Source: Oenococcus sp. UCMA 16435
GTDB lineage: Bacteria; Bacillota; Bacilli; Lactobacillales; Lactobacillaceae
Assembly: GCA_004010835.2 (NCBI GenBank)
Contig: CP030868.2
Location: 558,001 to 622,000, forward strand
Length of the DNA stretch: 64,000 bases
Direction: 5' to 3'
A program made the translations under genes and the position numbers. The notes under the pieces were generated by a model. The model did no database searches. It saw nothing but the letters and a program-made list of their open reading frames with translations, and was not told the DNA's origin. This document shows, piece by piece, positions 33,996-43,361 of the stretch. Position 1 is the first letter of the stretch; every line of letters begins with the position of its first letter.

Positions 33996-36284
33996 TCAAA
34001 TATTTTCATAAAATCGGTGGTCGATTTGATTAAACAAGTTGCTAAAAGAATCATCGGCAAGAACCGTCAAACGATGCATCGCACGGCTAGCTACGGTATA
34101 CAATAATTCCCGATCGGCTTCACTACCATAATTTTGATTATCGGCCTGCCAAAGAATAACAGCATCAAATTCCAACCCCTTGGCCAAATAACCGGGAATA
34201 ATAATTGTCCCAGGAACCAAACGCTGATTTTCCAAAGTAATCAAAGTCGCCTGATAACTGTTTTGCTGCAGTTCTTTAAAAACATTCTTGGCCTCAGCAG
34301 CTGTTTTTGTAATGATAGCAGTCGTTAAATCAGCTTTAAGATTGCGGGTTAACGTACTAGTGAGATTTTTCAAAGAGTTGCCTTTACGAAAAACCGGTTT
34401 TTCACCCTCACGAGCAAAAGCTTCGATTGTTTCAGAATCCTTCAGCAAAGCACTTGTAAAATTAGTAATTTGTTCGGTTGAACGATAAGTCTTTGTCAAT
34501 TTGATTGTTTTTGATTTTTCCGGATCGAATAACTCATACATCGCCGATTGCAAAGTTCCGGCATTCGTCCGCGTAAAAATAGCCTGGTTTAGGTCACCCA
34601 GCAAAGTAACTTTGGCCTTTGGAAACGAAAACTTCAAAAAAGCCAGTTGAAAAGCCGTGTAATCCTGAACCTCATCGACAAACAGAAAACGAATTGTTCG
34701 ATCTCCATGATGCCCATTGACTAAATCAAATAAATACAAGTAAATCGCCGTATCGTTCAAATTAAGTTTTTGAGTACTTAAATCAGATTTTGATCCTTCA
34801 AAAGCAGACTGCCATTCCTGATCGGAAATATCGAAATCAGCTAGATTGATTAATTGAGGAACAGAATTTAGAAACCCTAAGAACAGTTTGTTTGGGTTCA
34901 TGAAAATTCCATGACGAATTCGCCGAATAATCGGTTTTAAAGCATTTCTGACAATTATTCGTGCCAGTTCATTACGCTCTTTTTTCTCCGACTCGTACTG
35001 CCGTTTGTCCGGATCGCCAAGCATACTTTCCAATTCATCGGCTTGGAGATTTTGAATCGCAATGTCAACCCAGTCCTTTTTCATTTCTGAAGAAATTCGG
35101 CCAAAAACTTTTCTTAATAAAGCCTGTTTCGTTGCTTCTAAACGCTGATTTAGCGAATAATTGTCATTGAAAGAATAATAGATTTTTTCAATGTCCTCAG
35201 CTTTGAAAAATACTTCTCCGCGAAAAGCGAGATTGCGAAAACTCATTCCACTATGACTGATTTTTTGAGAATAACGACGAACAGTTTTAAAAAACGCCAA
35301 ACTGCCCTTTAAATTTGTCATCTTAACCGATTCCGGATCATTTTCGCTTTCAAATCGCTCAGCAAGAGTCTGAACTTCGATTTTCGGTAAACGGTAATTG
35401 GCATATTGGTAAAAAGTCATCTGAACCATGTTGTTTTCACCAAGATCCGGTAAAACTTCATTGACATAGTCGTTGAATACTTGGTTAGGCGAAAAAAGAA
35501 CTACTTGTCCGGAAGTTATTTTTCCACGATAACGATACAAAAGATAAGCAACCCGCTGTAAAACAGCTGCTGTTTTCCCGGATCCGGCAGCCCCCTGGAC
35601 GAACAACAAATCAGAATCGGTATCACGAATAATTCGGTTTTGCTCATGCTGAATCGTTGTAACGATCGACTTCATTTTCGTCGAAGAATCAGATGAAAGG
35701 GCATTTAGCAAAAGCTTGTCGCCGACCGCCTCTTCTGTATCGAAAACAGTCAGAATAACTCCATCAGCAATTTCAAATTGACGCTTTAGCTGAACATCGG
35801 CTGTCTGTTTGCCAACCGGAGTTTGATAATCAATTTTCCCAAGGCCACCGTCATAATATATTGAAGATATCGGAGCCCGCCAGTCATATACATAAAAATG
35901 GCCGTTATTGTCGGAAAAGGAAGCCAAACCAATATAAATCGTTTCTGTTTGATTAGATTGGTTGCTGATATCGGCAAAGTCGATACGGGCAAAATATGGC
36001 CTTCCCCGCAATTTTTGTAATGTTTCGAATTGGATCTCCGCTTGGGATTTATCACGTTCTTTTTGCGCTAAAACCTGCTGTTGTGCATGAACTGAGGCCC
36101 CAGTCTCGACAACCGCATTAAAATCAGAGAATTTAACTCTAATATCGCGCCAGCCCTTTTCGGCTTCTTTTAAATTGTCATTAGCTCGATCGATTCGTCC
36201 TTGAGTTTCGCCGATTCTTTCGTCGAGTTTTTTCAAAACCAAATCGAGATGCCGTTGTTCTTGTGTCTTTATATTATCTTTCAT
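33996..36284 (-). CDS. helD: HelD, RNA polymerase-recycling SF1 helicase-like protein
   Basis: 762 residues. N-terminal coiled coil (about 1-70) that in the family enters the RNA polymerase channel; P-loop VQGAAGSGKTAAVLQRVAYLL at about 225-245, FVDEVQDYT Walker B, GDLNQAIF motif III, C-terminal motif VASRAMHRLTV. HelD removes polymerase from DNA or RNA after stalls. TATAAT 13 nt upstream of the ATG, no clear ribosome binding site. Confidence 0.9.
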   Translation of the reverse strand: MKDNIKTQEQRHLDLVLKKLDERIGETQGRIDRANDNLKEAEKGWRDIRVKFSDFNAVVETGASVHAQQQVLAQKERDKSQAEIQFETLQKLRGRPYFARIDFADISNQSNQTETIYIGLASFSDNNGHFYVYDWRAPISSIYYDGGLGKIDYQTPVGKQTADVQLKRQFEIADGVILTVFDTEEAVGDKLLLNALSSDSSTKMKSIVTTIQHEQNRIIRDTDSDLLFVQGAAGSGKTAAVLQRVAYLLYRYRGKITSGQVVLFSPNQVFNDYVNEVLPDLGENNMVQMTFYQYANYRLPKIEVQTLAERFESENDPESVKMTNLKGSLAFFKTVRRYSQKISHSGMSFRNLAFRGEVFFKAEDIEKIYYSFNDNYSLNQRLEATKQALLRKVFGRISSEMKKDWVDIAIQNLQADELESMLGDPDKRQYESEKKERNELARIIVRNALKPIIRRIRHGIFMNPNKLFLGFLNSVPQLINLADFDISDQEWQSAFEGSKSDLSTQKLNLNDTAIYLYLFDLVNGHHGDRTIRFLFVDEVQDYTAFQLAFLKFSFPKAKVTLLGDLNQAIFTRTNAGTLQSAMYELFDPEKSKTIKLTKTYRSTEQITNFTSALLKDSETIEAFAREGEKPVFRKGNSLKNLTSTLTRNLKADLTTAIITKTAAEAKNVFKELQQNSYQATLITLENQRLVPGTIIIPGYLAKGLEFDAVILWQADNQNYGSEADRELLYTVASRAMHRLTVLADDSFSNLFNQIDHRFYENI

Positions 36285-36338
36285 AAATCGTCATAATATT
36301 ATACGCTAGATTTTTGCAATTAGATACGTCTAACTGCG

Positions 36339-36347
36339 TGCTAGAAT
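36339..36347 (+). promoter_or_regulatory. Extended -10 of the phosphoglycerate mutase gene
   Basis: TG-C-TAGAAT, 6 nt, ATG. No ribosome binding site, leaderless arrangement. Confidence 0.5.
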
Positions 36348-36353
36348 TGAAAC

Positions 36354-37049
36354 ATGACACAAAAGGGTATTAATGTATTTTTTGTCCGACATGGACAAAC
36401 CTATTTTAATTTGATGAATCGTTTTCAAGGATGGTCGGATATCGATTTAACCGAAAAAGGAATCGCCGATGGCGAAGCGGCTGGCAAAAGATTAAGTAAA
36501 GTTCATTTCACAGCCGCCTATTCCTCTGACTTGGCAAGAGCTTATAAAACGGCTCGGTTCATTCTAGACGAAAATGAAGCCTCCTCGCCAGCCAAGCCGA
36601 CTTTGAGCAAAGACTTTCGGGAGATTTTCTTTGGCAGCGCCGAAGGCTTAACGATCAAACAGGTTACCGGCGAATTTGGCAACGTTATCGATACTTCCAT
36701 GGTCAACGGAGCGAGTGGTTATGGAGACACAATTGAAAAATACGGTTTCGATGGCTTGATGGATTTGTTTAAAAAAAATGATCCGCTTGGTCTAGCAGAG
36801 GATTCCAATGAATTTAATTCTCGCTTGCAACATGGCTTGAATATGATTCGTCAAAATTATCAAGTTGGCGATAATGTCCTCGTCGTTACTCACGGAAGTT
36901 TAATGCGGGCCTTGGCCAATAAGTATCAATCTCAGGAATTAGCTACTAAAAGTTTATCGAATGGTGCTATTTCAAAACTTACTTTTGAAGCAAAAAAAGA
37001 TGGCGACGTGACAATCAATACATGGAACGATACAGAAAAGGTCTGGTAA
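36354..37049 (+). CDS. Histidine phosphatase / phosphoglycerate mutase family protein
   Basis: 231 residues with FVRHGQTYFN (catalytic His about residue 12) and VTHGSLMRAL second His. Lacks the insertion of the true cofactor-dependent glycolytic Gpm, so more likely a GpmB/PhoE-type phosphatase with unknown substrate. Confidence 0.88.
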   Translation: MTQKGINVFFVRHGQTYFNLMNRFQGWSDIDLTEKGIADGEAAGKRLSKVHFTAAYSSDLARAYKTARFILDENEASSPAKPTLSKDFREIFFGSAEGLTIKQVTGEFGNVIDTSMVNGASGYGDTIEKYGFDGLMDLFKKNDPLGLAEDSNEFNSRLQHGLNMIRQNYQVGDNVLVVTHGSLMRALANKYQSQELATKSLSNGAISKLTFEAKKDGDVTINTWNDTEKVW

Positions 37050-37068
37050 TTATAACCAGACCTTTTTT
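37037..37068. terminator. Bidirectional terminator
   Basis: AAAAGGTCTGG taattata CCAGACCTTTT; the stem includes the stop codon of the mutase gene and touches the convergent FemABX stop. Confidence 0.85.
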
Positions 37069-38335
37069 ATTGGCGACGGAGAATTTTTTTCAATAAACGA
37101 TAAAAGCGATATTTTGTCTTTTGAACCGGAAAATCAAAGCTGCCGACCATTTCCCTTGTATAACCATTAAAATGTGTCTTAAAGCCAAGAACGCCATCCG
37201 AACCATCAAATTTACCGCTGACTCCATAAAAATTGTAAAGAGGAATACTTTTTTTAACCGCTTCAGTAATCATCGTGTCCTGAATTTCGTAGGGAGCAAA
37301 AAGATCCTCGTATTTTTCATCGCTGCCCGAATAAAGATAAACAACCTCTTGGTTTTCAACTACAAAAAGTGCTACCGAGACCAATACAATATCCTGTTTG
37401 GCTTCTTGGCGCATTTTTTTAGCTTCTTCCAAACGTTTTTGCAAGGCCGTCTCGGTTTTCAAACCTTCGGACAAATGCCGTTTGGCAGAAGCGGAAAAAG
37501 TACTTAAATCGCTGATATTATGGTAATCTTGACCAATAATTTCGGTTAGGCTTTTTTGAATATTGGTTAAATCTTTTTCAATCGATTCCAAGTAATTTTT
37601 AAAATTGATCTCGGCAAAAATAAATTTGGCTTTTTCGCCATATGTATCGAATAAAGTTTCATAAAAGTCTAAACTTTTATCGTGATAGTGCAAACGATCA
37701 GCAGTCTGTTGAGTGATTCTCTTAAAAGCCGGCAGTTCGTCCTTGCTGATTTGCCGTAATTTAACTCCAAACTGTTTATTTTTATTCAAGTGGTATTTCG
37801 CCTGTCGATTATAGGATTTAACGACTTGTTTAGGATCAACCTCGGTTAAGTCCTTAACGAATTGCCATTCTGGTTCGGAAGAAGTTGAAAAACCAATTTG
37901 TGGTAACTGATGATCAACTGCCATTGAATTCAATTTCTCGGCAATATCAGTGTTCTTTTCGCCAATCAGCTTACCCTTCTCCGTATATTTGGCATAGGCA
38001 ATATTTGGACGGATTCTGATAAATAAACCAGCATGTTTTTCGGCAAAAATCGTTAAGCCGCTGATAAAAGCCTTGATAACCTGCTCATTTGAATAATCAA
38101 GCAAAGGACCGCGCTCAATTGAAAACAAATTTCCCAACTTAACTTTTGCCCAAGTAACTACCGCGCCGGCAACTATTTTTCCAGTATCATCTTTCAGGCC
38201 AAGCAAAGCGACTTTTTCGCCACGCTTTTCCAAGAGACTTTTTTGCTCGGCCGACTGAATAAAATTCCCTTGTGGATGCTTATTTTCGAAATTGCCATAC
38301 TCAAAAACAGATAACTCACCAAAATGATAATTCAT
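37067..38335 (-). CDS. FemABX aminoacyltransferase (interpeptide bridge), second copy
   Basis: Transfers amino acids from tRNA to the peptidoglycan stem peptide. 422 residues in two GNAT-like halves interrupted by a helical coiled arm at about residues 245-310, a mark of FemA/MurM proteins; C-terminal NFYGVSGKFDGSDGVLGFKTHFNGYTRE. ATG overlaps the sortase stop (TAATG). It resembles the other FemABX only in general fold, so it may add a different bridge residue. Confidence 0.9.
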   Translation of the reverse strand: MNYHFGELSVFEYGNFENKHPQGNFIQSAEQKSLLEKRGEKVALLGLKDDTGKIVAGAVVTWAKVKLGNLFSIERGPLLDYSNEQVIKAFISGLTIFAEKHAGLFIRIRPNIAYAKYTEKGKLIGEKNTDIAEKLNSMAVDHQLPQIGFSTSSEPEWQFVKDLTEVDPKQVVKSYNRQAKYHLNKNKQFGVKLRQISKDELPAFKRITQQTADRLHYHDKSLDFYETLFDTYGEKAKFIFAEINFKNYLESIEKDLTNIQKSLTEIIGQDYHNISDLSTFSASAKRHLSEGLKTETALQKRLEEAKKMRQEAKQDIVLVSVALFVVENQEVVYLYSGSDEKYEDLFAPYEIQDTMITEAVKKSIPLYNFYGVSGKFDGSDGVLGFKTHFNGYTREMVGSFDFPVQKTKYRFYRLLKKILRRQ

Positions 38336-39189
38336 TAATTCTTAAATCCTCCCATAGCTCCATTTGATCCTTCTTCTTGCCCGGGATTCCACCAATTAAC
38401 ATGCGCGTTAGTTTGATTAATTCGCATATCAAAAACTTTTAGCAAATCCTTTGGAGCCTTTAGGACTGGATATTTAACCAATAATGTCGCTCTTGTAATA
38501 ATCCGATAATTAATATTAGGAAACAAACAGGAAATGATCGTCAGGGTCGACTGACCATTAATTGTATTGCTCGAATCCATAACAGATACTTTTGTTTTAT
38601 AAACAGTTTTTTGAACTTTGACCTTGTAAACATATAAATAATTTTTATCAATTGTATATACTTTCGTATTTTTAAGATCGTGAACGCTATGAGTTCCACT
38701 TGAGGTCAAATAAGGTGCATTTTTATTCTCGGTAACTTGTAGAGCAGAAAAACCAGTTACGTGATTATTAAAGTTATGAGCTGCTAAAGTAAAATTTGTT
38801 GCTTTTCCCATCGTTTCGCCTTTAATAGAAGCTGCGCCCAAGTTCAAAGTACTGCTGCTATACGGGTTGACGTAAATCGGCAATAAAATATGGCGACTTG
38901 GAATACCAACATAGCCAATCTTTGTTTTGCCCTGCTTAGTATGAGGATTCCATTTAACCATTTTCAAAATATCTTTTGCATAAGCGGTATCGCTTTTGGA
39001 CTTAGATATTTCTAACGAGGTTTTTTTCGGCGTATAAACTTTTAAGGGTTCGAATTTAGCGAGAATCTCTTGATAATGCTGGTAACCCCAGTAACCAAGG
39101 GAACCTATCGAAAGCGAAAACAAGAGAATTATAATTAACCAACGCCTAAGAAAATGTCCCTTGTTCACTGCTGATCTTTTTTTACTCAT
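38335..39189 (-). CDS. srtA: Sortase
   Basis: 284 residues. N-terminal membrane segment (LIIILLFSLSIGSLGYW, about 17-33) and sortase beta barrel. Catalytic His in LAAHNFN, Cys in TLTIISCLF, Arg in RIITRATL. Anchors surface proteins to the bridge made by the FemABX enzymes, encoded on both sides in the same operon. Length is greater than the usual 200-240; a C-terminal extension of about 40 residues follows the barrel. No LPXTG substrate is in the window. Confidence 0.88.
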   Translation of the reverse strand: MSKKRSAVNKGHFLRRWLIIILLFSLSIGSLGYWGYQHYQEILAKFEPLKVYTPKKTSLEISKSKSDTAYAKDILKMVKWNPHTKQGKTKIGYVGIPSRHILLPIYVNPYSSSTLNLGAASIKGETMGKATNFTLAAHNFNNHVTGFSALQVTENKNAPYLTSSGTHSVHDLKNTKVYTIDKNYLYVYKVKVQKTVYKTKVSVMDSSNTINGQSTLTIISCLFPNINYRIITRATLLVKYPVLKAPKDLLKVFDMRINQTNAHVNWWNPGQEEGSNGAMGGFKN

Positions 39190-40205
39190 CTGTTAAATGT
39201 TAGCAAATATTTGTCGTAAGCTTCTTGATCAAGAACTTTATCAATCTCGCCAATATATTCACGCGGCGCATCTTTATAGGTAAAACCATGCTTAAAGCGA
39301 TAAAGGCCGTCAGAGGGATCAAAAGCACCAACGCCACCAAAATCGTATTCCGCCTTTTCCAAGGAAAGACCCCACTTTGTCATCTCCCATTGCAACAGGT
39401 AAGGACCATAATGCTTGGAATATTTACGATCAGAACCGGCATACATATACCAAATTTCGTCACCATGAGCAAAACCGATTCCGGCTGCTACGATATGACC
39501 TTCTAAATGTGCTAAGAAAATCTTGAACAAACCGGTTGAAGCAAATAAATCGCTCATTCGATAAAAATATTCTTTCGGCCGGTAAGTAATCTGCTGAGCA
39601 TTGGCCATCATGACATAAGTATCATAGAAATCATCGACGAATTCATGGGAATGACCAAAGTCAACCGTCATACCGTCTTTAATTGCATGACGGATCTGAG
39701 TCCGGTAATCACGTTTGAAATGAGTCATCAAATCATCCTCATTTTTAATATCCTTATAGCTCAGAACCATATTTTTCCGTGGCTGGATATTTCCATGCAT
39801 GCTCTTGATATCGACATTCCTTGTTTGATAGCCGGCTGCTTGATATTTATCATTCAGACTCTGATCGTAAATAACTTCCGGATCCATTCGCAAGAGAAAA
39901 ACATTATTCGGAAGAGCTTCAATCGCTTCGCTAACAAGGCTGTTAACGAGATCTATATTTTCAAAATCGGCAATTGGCCCACGTGGCGAATATGCCAAAA
40001 GTTTTCCAGGAACGGCCTCGATCGTTAAAACGGCCATCGTGGCATCAATCTGATCGTTTTCATTTTCATGATAAACATATAGATGTCCCCAATTGGACTT
40101 TAAATCTCCCCAAAGAGTATCTTGAGTCACTTGGCCACGCCAATTAGTACGTACAAAATCGTTATACTTTTTTACTGCTGTTTCATCGTTTAAATCTAAT
40201 ATCAT
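39186..40205 (-). CDS. FemABX aminoacyltransferase, first copy
   Basis: 339 residues without the coiled arm, so closer to FemX-type or single-arm enzymes; motif YDFGGVGAFDPSDGLYRFKHGF near the C terminus is diagnostic. Start overlaps the rfbD stop as TAATG and end overlaps the sortase start by four bases. Probably adds the first bridge amino acid. Confidence 0.9.
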   Translation of the reverse strand: MILDLNDETAVKKYNDFVRTNWRGQVTQDTLWGDLKSNWGHLYVYHENENDQIDATMAVLTIEAVPGKLLAYSPRGPIADFENIDLVNSLVSEAIEALPNNVFLLRMDPEVIYDQSLNDKYQAAGYQTRNVDIKSMHGNIQPRKNMVLSYKDIKNEDDLMTHFKRDYRTQIRHAIKDGMTVDFGHSHEFVDDFYDTYVMMANAQQITYRPKEYFYRMSDLFASTGLFKIFLAHLEGHIVAAGIGFAHGDEIWYMYAGSDRKYSKHYGPYLLQWEMTKWGLSLEKAEYDFGGVGAFDPSDGLYRFKHGFTYKDAPREYIGEIDKVLDQEAYDKYLLTFNR

Positions 40206-41044
40206 TACTTATCCATCATACCCGACATTTTTAGAGCTTCCTGCCAAGTTGGAATTATAAATCCCGTTTGTTGAGATTTTTTTAAATTTAAAACCGAATG
40301 TCGCGGACGGTAGGCTTTTTGAGGGAATTGATCGGAACCGACTGCTTGTATTTCAACCGGATAATCCTTTAAAATTTCTTTGGCAAAATCATACCAACTT
40401 GCCGTTCCTTGATTAGAAAAATTATAAATTCCATAAGCTGACTGATTATCGATTAGATACAAGATGAATTCAGCTAACGTCTTTGTCCATGTCGGCCTCC
40501 CGGTCTGGTCATTGACAACCGTTATTTTTGGGTGTGTCTTGGCCAATTTTTGCATTGTATAAACAAAATTATTTCCATATTTGCCAAAAACCCAACTGGT
40601 ACGAATAATATAGGCATCAACAGTGGAATCTCTAATCGCTTTTTCACCAGCTAATTTCGCCTTGCCATATTCATTTTTTGGATTAGTCGGGGCATCTTCG
40701 GAATACTCGTTACAGGAAGTGCCATCAAAAACATAATCAGTAGAAATGTAAACTAATTTAGCGGCAAATGCTTTGGCTGCCTGAGCTAAATTCTTGCTGC
40801 CATCTCGGTTAACAAACCAATTTAATTCTTTTCCCTGATCTTCGGCTGCATCAACTTTGGTATAGGCTGCGGCATCCAAAACAACATCCGGTTTTTGAGC
40901 TTCAATTGCCTCAAAAACCAGTTGTCGGTTGGTTATATCTAAAGTTTTCGAATCGTAAGCAATAAAATCCAAGTCACGATCTTCTAATAGTTCATGGAGT
41001 TCTCGTCCAAGCTGCCCGTTTGCTCCGGTAATCATATATTTCAT
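40205..41044 (-). CDS. rfbD: dTDP-4-dehydrorhamnose reductase
   Basis: Last step of dTDP-L-rhamnose synthesis. From ATG 41044 (MKYMITGANGQLGREL) 279 residues; Rossmann motif GANGQLG, STDYVFDG and YGKAKLAGE with catalytic Tyr/Lys. A longer frame to 41074 lacks conservation. It is first gene of the rfbD-FemABX-sortase-FemABX run and apart from rfbACB. Confidence 0.95.
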   Translation of the reverse strand: MKYMITGANGQLGRELHELLEDRDLDFIAYDSKTLDITNRQLVFEAIEAQKPDVVLDAAAYTKVDAAEDQGKELNWFVNRDGSKNLAQAAKAFAAKLVYISTDYVFDGTSCNEYSEDAPTNPKNEYGKAKLAGEKAIRDSTVDAYIIRTSWVFGKYGNNFVYTMQKLAKTHPKITVVNDQTGRPTWTKTLAEFILYLIDNQSAYGIYNFSNQGTASWYDFAKEILKDYPVEIQAVGSDQFPQKAYRPRHSVLNLKKSQQTGFIIPTWQEALKMSGMMDK

Positions 41045-41167
41045 ATTTCTAATCATAATACTGAAATTAGACAAAGTTCTCTGATGAGTAAAAAAGTATG
41101 TGAAAAAGCTCTATAACAGTGCTAAGTTAGAAATTAAATAATTCTTTTTTAAGGTGGTTAGGTTTCA

Positions 41168-42115
41168 ATGCAGATTTTCTTCGAAAGCGGTTCGGGTATT
41201 TTAATGATTATTTTAATGGTAATGGTTGGCTACTTTTTGGCAAATCGTGGTTGGTTCTCTGAAGATTCAACCAAGTTGATTGCTCGATTAGTCACGCAAG
41301 TAGCCTTGCCGCCTTATATGATTTCTTCAATTACAAGCGACTTTTCAAGAGAAAAACTCCTAAGCATTCTTCCTGATCTTCGCTTTCCGATTTTATCAAT
41401 GATGATTCTTTTTATCGTTTCGATTATGGTGGCCCACTTGATTAAGGTTCGTCCGATTCACAAGGGACTTTTTGAATCGATGTTTTTTAATTCAAACACG
41501 GTTTTCGTTGGCTTGCCGATTAATTTAGCGATTTTCGGAAGAAAAAGTCTTCCTTACGTGCTTGTTTACTATATGGCAAACACGATGATTTTTTGGACTT
41601 TGGGCGTTTATTTAATTCAAAGAGACGGTGAAACGACTGAACGAATGAGCCTGCAGGCAATTATAAAAAAGATTTTTTCAGCTCCTTTAATCGGTTTTAT
41701 TATCGGAGTTATTTTGGTTATTTTAGGAATTCATTTGCCGACTTTTTTAATGGAAGGCTTTAGTTATATGGGTGGATTAACGATTCCGCTTTCAATGATT
41801 TTTATCGGCATCTCAGTTCATACAGCTGGAATTAAGAATATGGAATTAAATCGGGATAGCCTCGGCGTTTTATCGGGGCGTTTTATTTTTGCCCCGTTTT
41901 TGATGGCATTGCTGGTTCTGCCATCGTCAATGCCAATCCTGATGAAACAAGTCTTTATTCTGCAATCTTGCATGCCGGTTATGACAAATGCTCCGGTTGT
42001 TTCAAAAATTTACAAAGCGGACGCTAATTTTTCATCAATCATGGTAACTGAGACTACTTTGCTGGCTTTATTGATTGTGCCGATTATGATGGTTATCATT
42101 ACTCATCTGGCCTAA
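41168..42115 (+). CDS. Auxin efflux carrier family transporter (malate permease-like)
   Basis: 315 residues, about ten membrane segments. AEC family members in this group include the malate permease MleP of lactic acid bacteria; no malolactic enzyme gene is adjacent, so the substrate is open. AAGGTGG ribosome binding site. Flanked by minus-strand rhamnose genes. Confidence 0.85.
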   Translation: MQIFFESGSGILMIILMVMVGYFLANRGWFSEDSTKLIARLVTQVALPPYMISSITSDFSREKLLSILPDLRFPILSMMILFIVSIMVAHLIKVRPIHKGLFESMFFNSNTVFVGLPINLAIFGRKSLPYVLVYYMANTMIFWTLGVYLIQRDGETTERMSLQAIIKKIFSAPLIGFIIGVILVILGIHLPTFLMEGFSYMGGLTIPLSMIFIGISVHTAGIKNMELNRDSLGVLSGRFIFAPFLMALLVLPSSMPILMKQVFILQSCMPVMTNAPVVSKIYKADANFSSIMVTETTLLALLIVPIMMVIITHLA

Positions 42116-42150
42116 ATAATTATTTTTTGAATTGTTTTATAAATTTTAGC

Positions 42151-42193
42151 CTGATCTTTGTGGTCACGATTTAGTATCGTGAACAAATATCAG
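42151..42193. other. Long imperfect hairpin, 17 base pairs
   Basis: CTGAT/ATCAG, TTTGT/ACAAA and TCACGAT/ATCGTGA arms stack around a TTAGT loop with one mismatch and a GG bulge. No T-run follows, so it is not a standard terminator. A second small hairpin (CAGTT...AACTG) lies at about 42226-42246. Confidence 0.5.
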
Positions 42194-42330
42194 TTCGCAT
42201 TGGAACCACCTCGTTTCTTTTCAATCAGTTCTAAAATATGTAACTGACTATGGAAGAATAATATAGGCGGTCTCAATTAAAAGGAATATAAATAAAAATT
42301 AAGTAAAGATAAAAACGAAATTTTTCCAAC

Positions 42331-42358
42331 AAAAAAGCATTCCGGTTTTTGGAATGCC
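42331..42358 (-). terminator. Terminator of rfbACB
   Basis: GGCATTCC aaaaacc GGAATGC then TTTTTT on the minus strand, right after the rfbB stop. Confidence 0.88.
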
Positions 42359-42367
42359 TAATCAGTA

Positions 42368-43357
42368 TTACTTCAGTGTTGCCTTACTCTTCAAAGGCTT
42401 CCACCAATCTTCATGATTCTTATACCAATCAATTGTTTTAATAATTCCTTTATCAAACATAATCGTTGGTTCCCAGCCCAATTCACGTTTGATCTTGCTT
42501 GGATCAATTGCATAACGACGATCATGACCCAAACGATCCTTAACATACTTGATTCGATCTTTGGGAAGACCAAGATTATCAACAATTAAATTCACAATTT
42601 GATTGTTGGTTTTTTCATTATGGCCACCAACGTTATAAATTTCACCGGCCTTGCCTTCATGAAGAACCAAATCAATTGCCCGGCCATGGTCCTCGACATA
42701 CAGCCAATCACGAATGTTTTTGCCATCCCCGTAAATTGGCAGATTTCCACCAGTCATTCCGTTTGTAACCATTAATGGGATCAATTTCTCCGGGAACTGA
42801 TAAGGACCATAATTATTAGAAGTTCGCGTGATATTGACATTCAAACCGTAAGTTTCGTAAAAGGCGCGCGTTTCCATATCCGCCGCGGCCTTTGAAGCCG
42901 AATAAGGAGAATTAGGTGCCAAAGGAGAGTCCTCGGTAAAATAGCCCTCTTTGCCCAAGCTGCCATAAACCTCATCAGTAGAAACCTGCAAATATTTTTT
43001 AATGCCATACTTTTTTGCCGTTTGTAACAGGTTTACCGTGCCTTCAACGTTTGTCTGAACAAAAATTTCCGGATGAAGAATCGAACGATCAACGTGAGAC
43101 TCGGCAGCAAAATTAACAACTGCATCGAAATCGTAAGTCTTAAATAAATAATCAACCAATTGAGCATTACGAATATCACCATGGATAAAGATATGGTGTG
43201 CCTCGTTTTTAATGTCATCGAAATTATGCAGATTTCCAGCATAAGTCAATAAATCAAGATCAATCAAATTATAATCAGGATGCGCTTTTAACATGTAGTG
43301 GACAAAATTCGAACCAATAAAACCAGCTCCACCCGTAACGAGAATATTCATTGCCAT
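42368..43357 (-). CDS. rfbB: dTDP-glucose 4,6-dehydratase
   Basis: Second step of dTDP-L-rhamnose synthesis. 329 residues; GGAGFIGSNFV NAD motif, STDEVYG and YSASKAAAD catalytic Tyr-x3-Lys, SRI-type binding segment. GGGGAG ribosome binding site. 4 bases after rfbC. Confidence 0.97.
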   Translation of the reverse strand: MAMNILVTGGAGFIGSNFVHYMLKAHPDYNLIDLDLLTYAGNLHNFDDIKNEAHHIFIHGDIRNAQLVDYLFKTYDFDAVVNFAAESHVDRSILHPEIFVQTNVEGTVNLLQTAKKYGIKKYLQVSTDEVYGSLGKEGYFTEDSPLAPNSPYSASKAAADMETRAFYETYGLNVNITRTSNNYGPYQFPEKLIPLMVTNGMTGGNLPIYGDGKNIRDWLYVEDHGRAIDLVLHEGKAGEIYNVGGHNEKTNNQIVNLIVDNLGLPKDRIKYVKDRLGHDRRYAIDPSKIKRELGWEPTIMFDKGIIKTIDWYKNHEDWWKPLKSKATLK

Positions 43358-43361
43358 TTAA

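Noticed and set aside
42151..42193. Transcription terminator for the AEC gene
   Set aside because: No T-run follows the stem on either strand; kept only as an unexplained hairpin.
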